A DNA stretch of 64,000 nucleotides from Rhodobacterales bacterium 32-67-9 (GCA_002280515.1 NCEA01000010.1:1-64000); one strand, 5' to 3'; shown: positions 1 through 9,234, counted from the first letter of the stretch. The notes: generated by a model from the sequence alone, not told the origin. Made by a program: numbers and translations.

Positions 1-383
1 CCTTCGGTTCTGGGTTGGCGTAAGCAACCAGACCCTAACCGGAAAATGCCGATGACCACCTCAACCAGAACCTACACCACGCATAGGGACACGATCCCGC
101 GGAACTCGCTGAATTCCTTCGAGAACGCATTCACAGTGTTCTCGGCTGAGGAGACGCGACGAGGCTCGTCGTCAGCTTCGAAATGGCCCAAAGTCAAGTC
201 CAGCGCCTGAACCTGCGGCCGAAAACCGTATCGCTCCAAATGCCAAACAGAGACTCGCGCCATTTTGGGCGGCTGTTTCGCCTGTGATTTCAAGTCTCTA
301 GGAGCCAGAGCGCCTCGCATGTCACGGAAAACACGCGACAATACGCGATCCGAAAAATCGTTTATTATCAATACGTTATATGG
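1..383. other. left-edge region without a recognisable gene
   Basis: No convincing gene is visible up to the 3' end of tRNA-Ser. The only longer open frame is leftward and runs back through the tRNA. Its residues match no family I recognise, and it has no ribosome binding site upstream. The stretch lies downstream of a tRNA gene, where integrated elements often sit, but no integrase or repeat of the tRNA 3' end was seen. It could hold the remnant of a gene that continues off the left edge. Confidence 0.4.
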
Positions 384-473
384 TGGCGGACAGGGAGGGA
401 TTCGAACCCTCGAGACGGTTCCCCGCCTACACACTTTCCAGGCGTGCGCCTTCGACCACTCGGCCACCTGTCC
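384..473 (-). tRNA. tRNA-Ser (anticodon GGA)
   Basis: Read leftward, the sequence folds as a class II tRNA of 90 nt including an encoded CCA. The acceptor stem is GGACAGG paired with CCTGTCC, with discriminator G. The anticodon loop CTGGAAA gives GGA, and a long variable arm typical of tRNA-Ser precedes the TTCGAAT T-loop. It reads UCC/UCU serine codons. It is transcribed from its own promoter about 10 to 40 bases upstream. Confidence 0.96.
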
Positions 474-483
474 GTGAGGCGCG

Positions 484-511
484 GTTATAGCGGTCCATGC
501 GGCGCGATCAA
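484..511 (-). promoter_or_regulatory. sigma70-type promoter of tRNA-Ser(GGA)
   Basis: On the minus strand a -35 TTGATC (511 to 506) and a -10 TATAAC (489 to 484) are separated by 16 bases, and the tRNA 5' end lies 10 bases further on. The match and placement fit a housekeeping promoter for the tRNA. This is sequence inference only. Confidence 0.55.
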
Positions 512-649
512 GGGCGAAGTCGGTGGAATAAGCCGCACTTTCGGAGATTTCGGACCGTGTTGCGCGGGGATCGCCCGAGGGCTTGCGGTCGAGGCGGGGC
601 TGAGCCAGGTGGGGCGTGGTAGCCCTGCCCTCCCTGCCCCGCGCAGCGC

Positions 650-1369
650 TCAGTCCGACAGGATCAGGCTCACCCGCCGGTTTTGCCGGCCCTTCTTCTC
701 GATCTTGCCGATGGTCACGCGGCCGATCTCGCCGGTGCGGGCGACATGGGTGCCGCCGCAGGGCTGAAGGTCGATCTGGCCGGATCCCTGCCCGATGCGG
801 ATCAACCGGACCCGGCCCTGGCCGACCGGCGGCGCCACCGACATCGTCTTCACCAGACCCGGATTGTCCGCAAGCTCGGCGTCGGTGATCCAGTCCTCGG
901 TGACCGGCAGATCGCGCGCGATCAACTCGTTCACCCGCTCCTCAAGCGCCGTCACGTCACCGGGCGGATGCGGCATGTCGAAGTCGAGCCGGCCCTTCTC
1001 GGCGCCGATCTGGCCGCCGGTCACCGGCAGCGGGATCACCACCGAGAGAAGGTGGAGGCCGGTATGGACCCGCATGTGCCGGTAGCGCCGGCCCCAGTCG
1101 AGGCGCTGGCGCAACTCGGCGCCGACCGGCGGCAGCGGCTGCGGTTCCGCCGGAACGAGGACGACGGCGGCGCCCTCGCCCTTGACCGTGGTGGCGATGG
1201 CGATCCGGCCACCGGACCATTCGAGATGCCCGCTGTCGCCGGGCTGGCCGCCGCCGGTCGGATAAAAGAGGCTCGCCTCAAGGATGATGCCGCCTTCGTC
1301 GGTATGGCCGGCGACCCGGGCCTCTGCCTCGCGCAGGTAGGGATCGTCTCGAAAGAGCAACGCGGTCAT
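650..1369 (-). CDS. alanyl-tRNA editing protein (AlaX family)
   Basis: A 239-residue free-standing relative of the AlaRS editing domain, expected to hydrolyse mischarged Ser-tRNA(Ala) or Gly-tRNA(Ala) in the cytoplasm. The four zinc ligands of the family are present: His102 and His106 (HTGLH), Cys204 and His208 (CGGTH). The early segment LFYPTGGGQPGD is the conserved editing-core start. The ATG overlaps the stop codon of the upstream mechanosensitive channel gene by four bases (ATGA), so the two are translationally coupled. The C-terminus (KKGRQNRRVSLILSD) resembles the end of AlaX-M type proteins. It is the last gene of the leftward run, followed only by the tRNA-Ser promoter region. Confidence 0.9.
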   Translation of the reverse strand: MTALLFRDDPYLREAEARVAGHTDEGGIILEASLFYPTGGGQPGDSGHLEWSGGRIAIATTVKGEGAAVVLVPAEPQPLPPVGAELRQRLDWGRRYRHMRVHTGLHLLSVVIPLPVTGGQIGAEKGRLDFDMPHPPGDVTALEERVNELIARDLPVTEDWITDAELADNPGLVKTMSVAPPVGQGRVRLIRIGQGSGQIDLQPCGGTHVARTGEIGRVTIGKIEKKGRQNRRVSLILSD

Positions 1370-3816
1370 ATTTCCTCCCCCTCGGCGAGCGCATCCCCGT
1401 CTGGATCGTTGCGGATGCTGGCGGGATCCGTCTCGGCCACCTCGGCCGGCTTTTCCGGCGTCTCCGGCTTCGGCTTGGGCGCCGGGCGCCGCTTCCGTCC
1501 GGGCAGCAGCGCCTCGGGGTTGCGAATCCAGAGGTCGCGCTGCGCGAACGGGATCTCGATCCCTTCGGCGGCGAAGCGCGCGGCGATCTCGTGCAGGATC
1601 TCGGACTGCACCACCATCTTGAAGTTCACGTCCGACAGGATCGCCCGGATCTCGAAGTTGAGGCTGTCGGCGCCGAACCCGACGAAGAACACGTTGGGCG
1701 CCGGATCGACCATCACCAGCGGTTGCGCCTCGGCGATTTCTTTCAGGATCGTCTCGACCCGGCGGGTGTCGCTGCCATAGGCGACGCCGACCAGGATGAT
1801 CAGCCGGCCCGTCAGGTTGCCACGCGTGAGGTTGGTCACCACGCCCGAAACCAGATCGGCATTGGGCACGATCACATCGGTGCGGTCGAAGGTCTCGATC
1901 CAGGTCGAGCGGACGGAGATCCCCTTGACCGTGCCGAACTGGCCGTTGACCTCGATCATGTCGCCTTCCGAAATCGGCCGTTCGATCAGGAGGATGATCC
2001 CCGAGACGAAGTTCTGCACGATGTTCTGAAGGCCGAAACCGATACCGACCGAAAGCGCGCCCACGACATAGCCGAGCGCCGAAAGGTCGATCCCCGCCCC
2101 GGTGATCGCGGCGAGTGCTGCAAGAAATATCCCGACATAGCCGAGGCCCGAGATCAGCGCGTTCTGCACCCCCTTGTCGAGCCGGGTGCGCGGCAGGATC
2201 GCCGATTTCAGCGCCCCCTGCCCTAGCCGGGTGATCATGTAGCCGATCGCGAAGATCAGCAGGAAGGTCACCAGCACGGCCGGCGACAACCGCGTCTCGC
2301 CGATGGAAATGCCTTCGCTGAACCGGGTCCAGGCCTCGGAGAGGTCGGTCACCCGCGCGCCCCAGATCAGCGCGAAGAGCGGCAGGGCGAGGATCGTCAG
2401 GACGAAGCCGATCAGAACCGGCAGGAGCGCCTCGCGCCCCTCCTCGCCGGACTGGGTCGCGGCAAGGTAGATCTCGGTGCCGAAGCGTTGCAGGAGCACG
2501 ATCAGGCCCAGCAGGCCGAGCGACATCACCGTCGGCCAGATCAGCGCATTGGCCGCCGCGACATAGCCGATGACGGCGAGGAGCGGCGCGAGGATCGACA
2601 CCGCCATGACCGCCATCCCGATCGAGCCGAGAATCCGGTCGCGGAACTCGGCGGCGGCGACAACATGCGCACGATCGGCGCGATGCGGCCTGAGAAGCTG
2701 GCCGAGGCGGAAGAGGAAGATCGCGCAGATGCAGACCAGTGGTGCCGCCCAGACCGCCTGCGCGGCCATCGACAGTGGTGGCCGCACCTCGGTGATGAAG
2801 GCGCGCCGGAACAACTCCGCCGCGATCATCAGCGCGATCATGTTGACGTGGAAGCGCGCTTCAGCCGGCCGGGTGGACAGCGCCGTGCCCGCGTCCTCGA
2901 CGCGGAAAAGCCAGGCCCCGATCCAGCGCGCCGTGAAGAAGAAGAACGAGGCATAGGGAAGCGCCGAGATCAGCGCGCCGGACCGGATGCCGGTCATCCC
3001 GGTCGCCTTCACCGCCGCGACGAGCAGGATCACGCCGCCCACCGGCACGATCACCTGACCGAGCGAGACCAGGGCCGCGGCAATGTAGCGGCCGCGCTCG
3101 GTACCGCCCTTCTGGACCCGCAGCGACAGGCGTTCGATGAAATTCGGTCCGCGCAGGACGAGGATACCGGCGATGGCGAGGAAGAGGACGATGACGGGAA
3201 GGTTGTTCTTCAGCTCGGTGCGTCGCGCTGGATTGTTCCAGGCCTCGCCCGCCTCGGCCCAGAGGGTCTTCATGCCTTGCTCCAGCACCGCCCAGCCGGC
3301 GGGCCAGTTGCCGGGATTGACCGGGGTCGGCGACAGCCGGAGAAGCTCACTCGCCTGCCGCGCCCGGACCCGGGCGTCAATCTGGCGGACCAGCCCGTCG
3401 GCGCGGCTGCGCGCCTCGACCGCGGCAATGCCGGGCGCCTGAAGCTTGGCGAGCTGATCGTTCAGTGCTTTGCGCCGGTCGGCGATCTCGGGCGCGTCGG
3501 GCTTTTCCTCGGTCGGCGCCGGCCCGAGGGCCGCGATCTGCGACTTCACCGTTTCGATCTGGGCGGAGTTCGCGTTCTGCGCCTGAGCGAAGGTCGCGCG
3601 CCATTCGACGATGGAACTGCGTACCTTCTCCAGTGCGGTGGTGCTGACGCGGTCGGCCGCCAGCGCCTCCTCCGCGCGCTGCGCGGCCTCTTCCCAGGCC
3701 TTGTAGTCGGGCTCCGGGATGTCCTGCGCCACAACGACGGCCGGCGTCAGCATGACCGGCAGCGCCGGCAGCGCGGCAAGAAGAAGGAGAAGCAGAAGTC
3801 CGCGAAGCGTCCGCAT
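1366..3816 (-). CDS. mechanosensitive ion channel, MscS family with DUF3772
   Basis: An 816-residue inner-membrane channel of the large MscS/MscK type that opens on membrane tension to release solutes. It has a cleavable-looking signal peptide (MRTLRG, a leucine run, then VVAQD), a periplasmic helical DUF3772 region over about residues 30-190, many transmembrane segments, and near the C-terminus the MscS pore and beta domain (GYVVGALSVGIGFGLQNIVQN, then PISEGDMIEV and VIVPNADLVS). The ATG at 3816 shares one base with the cysK stop (TGATG), which decides the start; the frame remains open upstream inside cysK but has no other signal. The tail is proline/acid-rich and probably disordered. It overlaps alaX downstream. 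Confidence 0.9.
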   Translation of the reverse strand: MRTLRGLLLLLLLAALPALPVMLTPAVVVAQDIPEPDYKAWEEAAQRAEEALAADRVSTTALEKVRSSIVEWRATFAQAQNANSAQIETVKSQIAALGPAPTEEKPDAPEIADRRKALNDQLAKLQAPGIAAVEARSRADGLVRQIDARVRARQASELLRLSPTPVNPGNWPAGWAVLEQGMKTLWAEAGEAWNNPARRTELKNNLPVIVLFLAIAGILVLRGPNFIERLSLRVQKGGTERGRYIAAALVSLGQVIVPVGGVILLVAAVKATGMTGIRSGALISALPYASFFFFTARWIGAWLFRVEDAGTALSTRPAEARFHVNMIALMIAAELFRRAFITEVRPPLSMAAQAVWAAPLVCICAIFLFRLGQLLRPHRADRAHVVAAAEFRDRILGSIGMAVMAVSILAPLLAVIGYVAAANALIWPTVMSLGLLGLIVLLQRFGTEIYLAATQSGEEGREALLPVLIGFVLTILALPLFALIWGARVTDLSEAWTRFSEGISIGETRLSPAVLVTFLLIFAIGYMITRLGQGALKSAILPRTRLDKGVQNALISGLGYVGIFLAALAAITGAGIDLSALGYVVGALSVGIGFGLQNIVQNFVSGIILLIERPISEGDMIEVNGQFGTVKGISVRSTWIETFDRTDVIVPNADLVSGVVTNLTRGNLTGRLIILVGVAYGSDTRRVETILKEIAEAQPLVMVDPAPNVFFVGFGADSLNFEIRAILSDVNFKMVVQSEILHEIAARFAAEGIEIPFAQRDLWIRNPEALLPGRKRRPAPKPKPETPEKPAEVAETDPASIRNDPDGDALAEGEEI

Positions 3817-4847
3817 CAGTCGACGAACACGCTGGGCACGGTCCGTGGCACCTTGGCGAGCCAGTCGGGCGCCGGCAGGCCCTTGGCCCGCAGGAAATCC
3901 GGATTGAAGAGCTTGGACTGGTAGCGCGTTCCATAGTCGCAAAGCGGCGTGACGATGGTGTGCCCCGGCCCCATTTCCCGCGCCATGCGGATCGCGCCCG
4001 CGACGTTGATCCCGGTAGAGCCGCCCATGCAGAGCCCCTCTTCTGCCAGAAGGTCGAAGACGATCGGCAGCGCCTCGGAATCGGGGATGCACCAGGCCAT
4101 GTCCGGCGTGAATCCTTCGAGATTGGCGGTGATCCGCCCCTGTCCGATCCCCTCGGTGATCGACGAGCCTTCGGATTTCAGCGCACCGCTCGTGTAGAAG
4201 CTGTAAAGCGCGGCACCTTCAGGATCGGCGATGCCGATCTTCACGCCCTTCGGCTGCAGGGCCATCGCCACACCGGCGAGCGTGCCGCCGGACCCCACGG
4301 CAGAGACGAAGCCGTCGACCTTGCCGCCGGTCTCTTCCCAGATCTCGGGGCCGGTCGTCTCGATATGGGCCTGGCGGTTGGCGACATTGTCGAACTGGTT
4401 CGCCCAGATCGCACCATTTGGTTCGGTTTGTGCAAGTTTCTCGGCCAAACGGCCCGAGTAACGCACGTAGTTGTTCGGATTCTTGTAGGGTGCCGCAGGC
4501 ACCTGGACCAGATCCGCGCCCGCGAGGCGCAGCATGTCCTTCTTTTCCTGGCTCTGCGTCTCGGGAATCACGATCACCGTCTTGAAACCCATCGAGGCGC
4601 CGACGAGCGCGAGGCCGATGCCGGTGTTGCCGGCCGTGCCTTCGACGATCGTGCCGCCGGGTTTCAAAAGCCCCTTCGCCACCGCATCGCGGATGATGTA
4701 AAGCGCGGCGCGGTCCTTGACCGACTGGCCCGGATTGAGAAACTCCGCCTTGCCGAGGATCTCGCAGCCGGTGATCTCGCTGGCCTTGCGCAGCCGGATC
4801 AGCGGTGTCTTTCCCACTGCTTCGGCGAGGTCGCTGTAAACACGCAT
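3816..4847 (-). CDS. cysK: cysteine synthase (O-acetylserine sulfhydrylase), CysK type
   Basis: A 343-residue PLP-dependent beta-substitution enzyme making L-cysteine from O-acetylserine and sulfide. Lys44 in NPGQSVKDR should hold PLP, and GTAGNTGIGLA (residues 70-80) is the cofactor/substrate loop, with GTAGN where many family members have TSGN. AVGSGGTLAG is the phosphate-binding loop. The ATG at 4847 is preferred because AGGAGG lies six bases before it; the ATG at 4853 directly abuts that motif. Downstream of trgA and trgB, this matches the R. sphaeroides locus where trgAB and cysK were linked genetically to high-level tellurite resistance. A role as cystathionine beta-synthase-like enzyme cannot be excluded. 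Confidence 0.88.
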   Translation of the reverse strand: MRVYSDLAEAVGKTPLIRLRKASEITGCEILGKAEFLNPGQSVKDRAALYIIRDAVAKGLLKPGGTIVEGTAGNTGIGLALVGASMGFKTVIVIPETQSQEKKDMLRLAGADLVQVPAAPYKNPNNYVRYSGRLAEKLAQTEPNGAIWANQFDNVANRQAHIETTGPEIWEETGGKVDGFVSAVGSGGTLAGVAMALQPKGVKIGIADPEGAALYSFYTSGALKSEGSSITEGIGQGRITANLEGFTPDMAWCIPDSEALPIVFDLLAEEGLCMGGSTGINVAGAIRMAREMGPGHTIVTPLCDYGTRYQSKLFNPDFLRAKGLPAPDWLAKVPRTVPSVFVD

Positions 4848-4897
4848 CTGCATCCTCCTGTCGCCTCACCCCTTCCTAGGCCGCGCGCGATGCGACC

Positions 4898-6025
4898 TCA
4901 AGCCCCGGCGTCGGCCCGGATCTGTGCCCGGTTGCGGTCGAGCCAGTAGGCCAGCACGATCAGCGGGCCGGTATTGACCTCGCCGGTCGCGACCATCTCC
5001 ATCAGCCGGGCGAAGGGCAGCACATGGGCGCGGATGTCCTCCGCCTCGGTCGGCAGGCCGCCAAGACCGGCCGCCGCGTCGGGCAGGTCGGCGATCCCGA
5101 CGTAGGTGTAAAGGAACTCTGCCATCGCCGCCGGCGAAGGATAGTGGTTCGAGGCCGGGAGGAGCGCCCTGAGAACCAGCCCCGCCTCCTCCTCCGCCTC
5201 ACGCCGCGCCGCGGCCTCCGGCGTCTCGCCCGCGTCGACGCGGCCCGCCGGCGCCTCCAGAAGCCAGGGCCGCCGGTCGCCGCGCGCATGCGGCCCCATG
5301 CGGAACTGCTCGATCAGCAGGACCCGGTCGCGGACGGGATCGTAGGGCAGCACAACCGCCGCATCGCCGCAGAGGAAGACGCCGCGATTGACCTCGGGGC
5401 TCATCGCGCCATCGAAGCGGCGGAAGCGCAAGTCGAATTCCTCGACCGCGAAATAGTTGGCATAGACTTGGCGCACCCGCGTCTCGGCGACATCGCCGGG
5501 TGCCGGGACACGGCGCAAGCTCAGGTCCGGCGCATCGCCGCCGGCCCGGACCCGCGCGCCGCCGCGCATCATCATCATGCCGTAGCGCGCCCAGAGCCGT
5601 TCCGCCGGCACGATCCCCATCTGGCCCATGAAATCGCCCGCCGTCGCCACCGCCGCCGCGCCCCAACGCGCCACCCAGTCCGAGAGCGTCCACGGCGCCC
5701 CCGGCGCCCAGCGGTCGGCAGGTTCGGGAAAATAGACCCGCGCGCCACGCGGCCCCGCGTCCGTCTCGACGACGACCTCGCGGGTGACGAAATCGAAGCC
5801 GGATTCGTAGAAATCGAGCCGTGCAACATCTGCCTCCGTCAGGCCCGCCACCAGAACGCCGTCCGCCCCGGCACCGCTCCCGACGATCAGCGGAAAGGCC
5901 CCGTCGGCGGCCCAGGCGACCGAATGCCCCGACAAGCGCGCCGGCACCGTCCGAACCTCGCGCCCGATGACCGCGCGCAACAGCGGCGGATGACAAAGCG
6001 ACCCGTAGAAGAAGAAATCGGTCAA
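4898..6025 (-). CDS. trgB: TrgB: gamma-glutamylcyclotransferase-like/NUDIX hydrolase fusion
   Basis: A 375-residue two-domain cytoplasmic protein. Residues about 4-120 are a gamma-glutamylcyclotransferase-like domain (start FFYGSLCHPPLL; LDFYESGF with Glu74 at the usual catalytic position). Residues about 180-375 are a NUDIX domain of the ADP-ribose pyrophosphatase kind, with a full Nudix box at 261-283 (GRVDAGETPE...REAEEEAGL). The start is TTG with a purine-rich site upstream, four bases after the trgA stop. TrgB is known from the tellurite resistance locus of R. sphaeroides; its chemistry there is not settled. The fusion suggests joint action on glutathione-type and nucleotide-diphosphate metabolites, which is inference. 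Confidence 0.87.
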   Translation of the reverse strand: MTDFFFYGSLCHPPLLRAVIGREVRTVPARLSGHSVAWAADGAFPLIVGSGAGADGVLVAGLTEADVARLDFYESGFDFVTREVVVETDAGPRGARVYFPEPADRWAPGAPWTLSDWVARWGAAAVATAGDFMGQMGIVPAERLWARYGMMMMRGGARVRAGGDAPDLSLRRVPAPGDVAETRVRQVYANYFAVEEFDLRFRRFDGAMSPEVNRGVFLCGDAAVVLPYDPVRDRVLLIEQFRMGPHARGDRRPWLLEAPAGRVDAGETPEAAARREAEEEAGLVLRALLPASNHYPSPAAMAEFLYTYVGIADLPDAAAGLGGLPTEAEDIRAHVLPFARLMEMVATGEVNTGPLIVLAYWLDRNRAQIRADAGA

Positions 6026-6029
6026 GGCC

Positions 6030-6470
6030 CTATTTCCAGCGCCGCGCCGCCCATTCCGACAAAAGCCCGGCCAGCGCGCCCCCGACCACCAGAACCACGA
6101 TCACGTCCCAGGCGATCATCGCCAGGAGATAGTCGACGGCCAGGTCGAAGATGCCGACGATCGCCTCCATCGGCCCCTTGTAGGCCGGCCGGAAGGCGAG
6201 AACAAACATCTCGTAGGTCGAGAAGATGATCAGTGCCATCCCGACCATGACCGCGGAAGTCTTCAACCCGGAGTTCATCGCCGGCCAGTTGCCATGCCCG
6301 GCCTCCGGTCCCATGACGCGCCAGCCGGCGACAAAACCGATCAGCGCCGAGACGAAGGAGAAATATCCGAATTGCGTGCCCTCGGACATATGGGGCTTGA
6401 AGATTTCGGCCGTGAAGAAGGCCAATACCGCGAAAGCGAAAGCGGCGAAGAGCTTGGCTGCCGTTGGCAC
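6030..6470 (-). CDS. trgA: TrgA family membrane protein (tellurite resistance)
   Basis: A 146-residue protein with about four hydrophobic helices (residues about 5-25, 35-50, 68-90 and 108-136), ending in a basic WAARRWK tail. It matches the TrgA family of Rhodobacteraceae, a membrane protein that with TrgB raises tellurite resistance. The start is GTG at 6470, sharing one base with the cfa stop (TAGTG), so it is probably coupled to cfa. No catalytic motif is visible; the molecular activity is unknown. Confidence 0.85.
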   Translation of the reverse strand: MPTAAKLFAAFAFAVLAFFTAEIFKPHMSEGTQFGYFSFVSALIGFVAGWRVMGPEAGHGNWPAMNSGLKTSAVMVGMALIIFSTYEMFVLAFRPAYKGPMEAIVGIFDLAVDYLLAMIAWDVIVVLVVGGALAGLLSEWAARRWK

Positions 6471-7684
6471 TAGACTGCTGGCCTCGTTACCGTGATCTGC
6501 GTTACGTCACAGTTTCCGCCGTGAAAGGCTCCGGCGCAAGAGGTCAGATAGAAATTCCACATGCGCCGGAACCGGGCATCGAAGCCGAGCGAGGCGATCT
6601 CGTCCCAGCGCTCGTTGAAGACCTCGTTCCAGCGCCGCAGCGTATGGCTGTAGCTTTCGCCGAACTCGTGGGAACCGACGAGGCCGAGGCCCGCGCGGCT
6701 GATCTCGGCGTGCAGGGCGGTGGGCGACGGAAGCATCCCGCCAGGAAAGATGTATTTCTGAATAAAATCAACGCCTTTTCTGTAAATCTCAAAGCGTTTT
6801 TCTTGCAATGTAATGATCTGAAGAGTGGCGTTCCGGCCGGGTTTCAGCCGCTCCCTGACGGTCTCGAAATAGAGCGGCCAGTACTTCTCGCCGACCGCCT
6901 CGAACATCTCGATGGAGGCGATTCCGTCGTAGGTTCCACGCTCATCGCGGTAGTCCTGGAGCTTCAGATCAACCCGATCCGACAGCCCGGCCCGCTCGAT
7001 CCGGGTCCGCGCGTAGTCGAGCTGGGCCTGCGAAATCGTCAGACCCGTGACTTTAAGGCCACGCTCTTTCGCGGCATATTCGGCAAATCCGCCCCAACCG
7101 CAGCCGATTTCCAGCACGTGATCGCCGGGTGCCACCCCCATCCGGTCGACAAGGGCCGCGTATTTCTGCCGCTGCGCCGCCTCGAGGCTCTCCTGCCCGG
7201 TGCGGAACAGGGCCGAGGAATAGGTCATGCTCCGGTCGAGCCAGAGCGCATAGAAGTCGTTGCCGAGGTCGTAGTGATAGGAGATGTTGCGCTTCGCCTG
7301 CCGGCGCGAGTTCGAGCGCAGGAGATGGCGCAGCCGCTCGTAGGCCCGCACGAACACCATGCCCGGAAAACCGTCATAGACGCTCTCGTTGCCGGCATGG
7401 ATAAGGTCCATGAAGCCCTGCAGGTCGGGCGAGCTCCACCCGCCTTCGAGATAGGCCTCGCAGAACCCCAGGTCGCCTTCGCGGATAAGCCGCGCGAAGA
7501 TATCGTCGTCATGGACGCGGATTTCGCCGACCGGCCCGGCCCCCTGCCCCTCGGCCCGGAAACGCCGCCCGTCCTTCAGCACAAAGTCGAGCCGGCCGCA
7601 CCGCAGCTCGCGCGCGATCCGGAAGACCTGGGCGAAATATCGCGGCAGGTCGCTCTCGCCGTCGGTGGAGCGCAAGACTTGCAT
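6470..7684 (-). CDS. cfa: cyclopropane-fatty-acyl-phospholipid synthase family methyltransferase
   Basis: A 404-residue SAM-dependent methyltransferase that should methylenate cis double bonds of membrane phospholipid acyl chains. The N-terminal third is the lipid-binding extension; the catalytic part has SYHYDLGNDFYALWLD and MTYSSALF (substrate region), VLEIGCGWGGFAEYAA (SAM site) and QLDYARTR. The ATG at 7684 follows GGGGGGA seven bases upstream and is favoured over longer versions starting at 7720 or 7759. It lies between photolyase and trgA in one leftward run, consistent with a membrane/oxidative stress block. The family also holds related fatty-acid modifying enzymes, so the exact lipid product is not certain. 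Confidence 0.87.
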   Translation of the reverse strand: MQVLRSTDGESDLPRYFAQVFRIARELRCGRLDFVLKDGRRFRAEGQGAGPVGEIRVHDDDIFARLIREGDLGFCEAYLEGGWSSPDLQGFMDLIHAGNESVYDGFPGMVFVRAYERLRHLLRSNSRRQAKRNISYHYDLGNDFYALWLDRSMTYSSALFRTGQESLEAAQRQKYAALVDRMGVAPGDHVLEIGCGWGGFAEYAAKERGLKVTGLTISQAQLDYARTRIERAGLSDRVDLKLQDYRDERGTYDGIASIEMFEAVGEKYWPLYFETVRERLKPGRNATLQIITLQEKRFEIYRKGVDFIQKYIFPGGMLPSPTALHAEISRAGLGLVGSHEFGESYSHTLRRWNEVFNERWDEIASLGFDARFRRMWNFYLTSCAGAFHGGNCDVTQITVTRPAV

Positions 7685-7739
7685 CACATTCCCCCCGGAA
7701 CAGCAGCGTAGCGCCGTCATGCGCAATTCCGCAATATAG

Positions 7740-9173
7740 TCATGTTGCAGGCGCAGCATTCCGTCGCGCGTAAGCGGCGAGCGCCCGGCTGCGCCCCTCG
7801 GCCAGCGGGATCAGCCGTTCCGGATAGACCTGTCCGGGCGACAGGCCCCAGTGCCGGGGGGCCGCGTCGAAGAAGGCCAGCGCGGTCTCCGGCGGCTCCG
7901 CCTGCCCTTCGGCGATATAGGCCCGCCGATAGGCACCTCCCGCGTCGAACTTCTCGGCCTGCGTCGCCGGGTTGAAGACGCGGAAATAGGGGGCGGCGTC
8001 CGGCCCCGAGCCGGCAACCCATTGCCAGCCCATCGCGTTCGCCGCCGGGTCCCAGTCGGTCAGGCAGTCGGCGAACCATCTGAGGCCGATCCGCCAGTCG
8101 GTGAGGAGATGCTTGGTCAGGTACGAGGCTGCCACCATCCGCGCCCGGTTGTGCATCCGCCCGGTCACGAACATCTCGCGCATCGCGGCATCGACGATGG
8201 GCTCGCCGGTCATACCCCGGCGCCAGCGCTCCGCGTCGTCGCTGTCGCCGCGCCAGGGAAACCCGTCCCAGTCGGCGCGCCAGTTGCGCCGGTCGATCTC
8301 GGGCGCGTGGTACATGAGATGCCAGGCGAACTCGCGCCAGCCAAGCTCCGACAGAAACTTCTCCGCCCCCCGCGCCCCGGCATCGCGCGCCGCCATCGCG
8401 GCATGCCAGACCGTGCGTACCGAGATTTCGCCCCAGGCGAGGTGCTCGGAAAGACCCGACGTCGCGCTGCGCGCCGGATGATCGCGGTCCTCGGAATATC
8501 GTGCGAGCCTTTCGCCCAGGAAAAGGTCAAGCCGCGCCCGCGCCGCCGCTTCCCCGACCGAGGCAAAGCGCCCGACCACCGCCACGCCGCGGTCCATCGC
8601 CCGGCCCATCGCCCAGTCCCGCAGGTCCTCCGACGCGGGCCAGGCCGCAGGTGGGCGAAGCCGCGCCGGCGCCTGTTCAAGCGGCCCCGGATCGCGGTCG
8701 CGCAGCGCCTTCCAGAACGGCGTGTAGACATTGTAGGGCCGGCCCTGCCCGGTCGCGACGGTCCAGGGCTCGAACAGCACCGCGCCGGGGAAGCTTCGCG
8801 CCTCGATCCCGGCCCCGCGTAAATCCGCCTTGACCTCCCGGTCGCGCGCGATCCCGTCGCGGTCGTAGCTGCGCGTCCAGTAGACCGCCGCCGCCCCGGT
8901 CTCCGCCACCAGCGCCTCCAGCACCTCGTGCGCCCACCCGCGCCGCAGGACCAGCCGCGAGCCGATCCCCTCGAGTGCCCGAGCGAGGGCGGCGACCCCT
9001 TCGCCGAGCCGCCATTTCGCCGCCGCGCCCAGCGCCGTGACGGTCTCGTCATGAATGAAGAGCGGGATGACCGGCCGCCCGAGCGCCACCGCAGCCGCCA
9101 GCGCCGGATGGTCGGCGAGCCGCAGGTCGCGCCGGAACCAGAGAATGACCGCTGCCGGATCGAACTCACTCAT
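7740..9173 (-). CDS. phrB: deoxyribodipyrimidine photolyase (class I CPD type)
   Basis: A 477-residue light-driven DNA repair enzyme that splits cyclobutane pyrimidine dimers using FADH-. The N-terminal antenna domain starts with VILWFRRDLRLADHPAL, and the FAD domain has the signature NRARMVAASYLTKHLLTDW followed by the NAMGWQWVAGSGPDAAPYFR block typical of class I photolyases. The ATG at 9173 has GGAGG 13 bases upstream. It precedes cfa by 55 bases. A cryptochrome-like sensory role is possible for this fold, but the conserved active-site block argues for a repair enzyme. Confidence 0.93.
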   Translation of the reverse strand: MSEFDPAAVILWFRRDLRLADHPALAAAVALGRPVIPLFIHDETVTALGAAAKWRLGEGVAALARALEGIGSRLVLRRGWAHEVLEALVAETGAAAVYWTRSYDRDGIARDREVKADLRGAGIEARSFPGAVLFEPWTVATGQGRPYNVYTPFWKALRDRDPGPLEQAPARLRPPAAWPASEDLRDWAMGRAMDRGVAVVGRFASVGEAAARARLDLFLGERLARYSEDRDHPARSATSGLSEHLAWGEISVRTVWHAAMAARDAGARGAEKFLSELGWREFAWHLMYHAPEIDRRNWRADWDGFPWRGDSDDAERWRRGMTGEPIVDAAMREMFVTGRMHNRARMVAASYLTKHLLTDWRIGLRWFADCLTDWDPAANAMGWQWVAGSGPDAAPYFRVFNPATQAEKFDAGGAYRRAYIAEGQAEPPETALAFFDAAPRHWGLSPGQVYPERLIPLAEGRSRALAAYARRNAAPAT

Positions 9174-9234
9174 TATGGCCGAAATACCTCCGGAGCCCGC
9201 GCACGAGGGAACAGGTAGCCCCCCGCGCCATTGG

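Noticed and set aside
72-467. Leftward 131-residue open frame at the left edge
   Set aside because: It starts inside tRNA-Ser, has no ribosome site and no family resemblance; its first 30 residues are the antisense-like reading of the tRNA.
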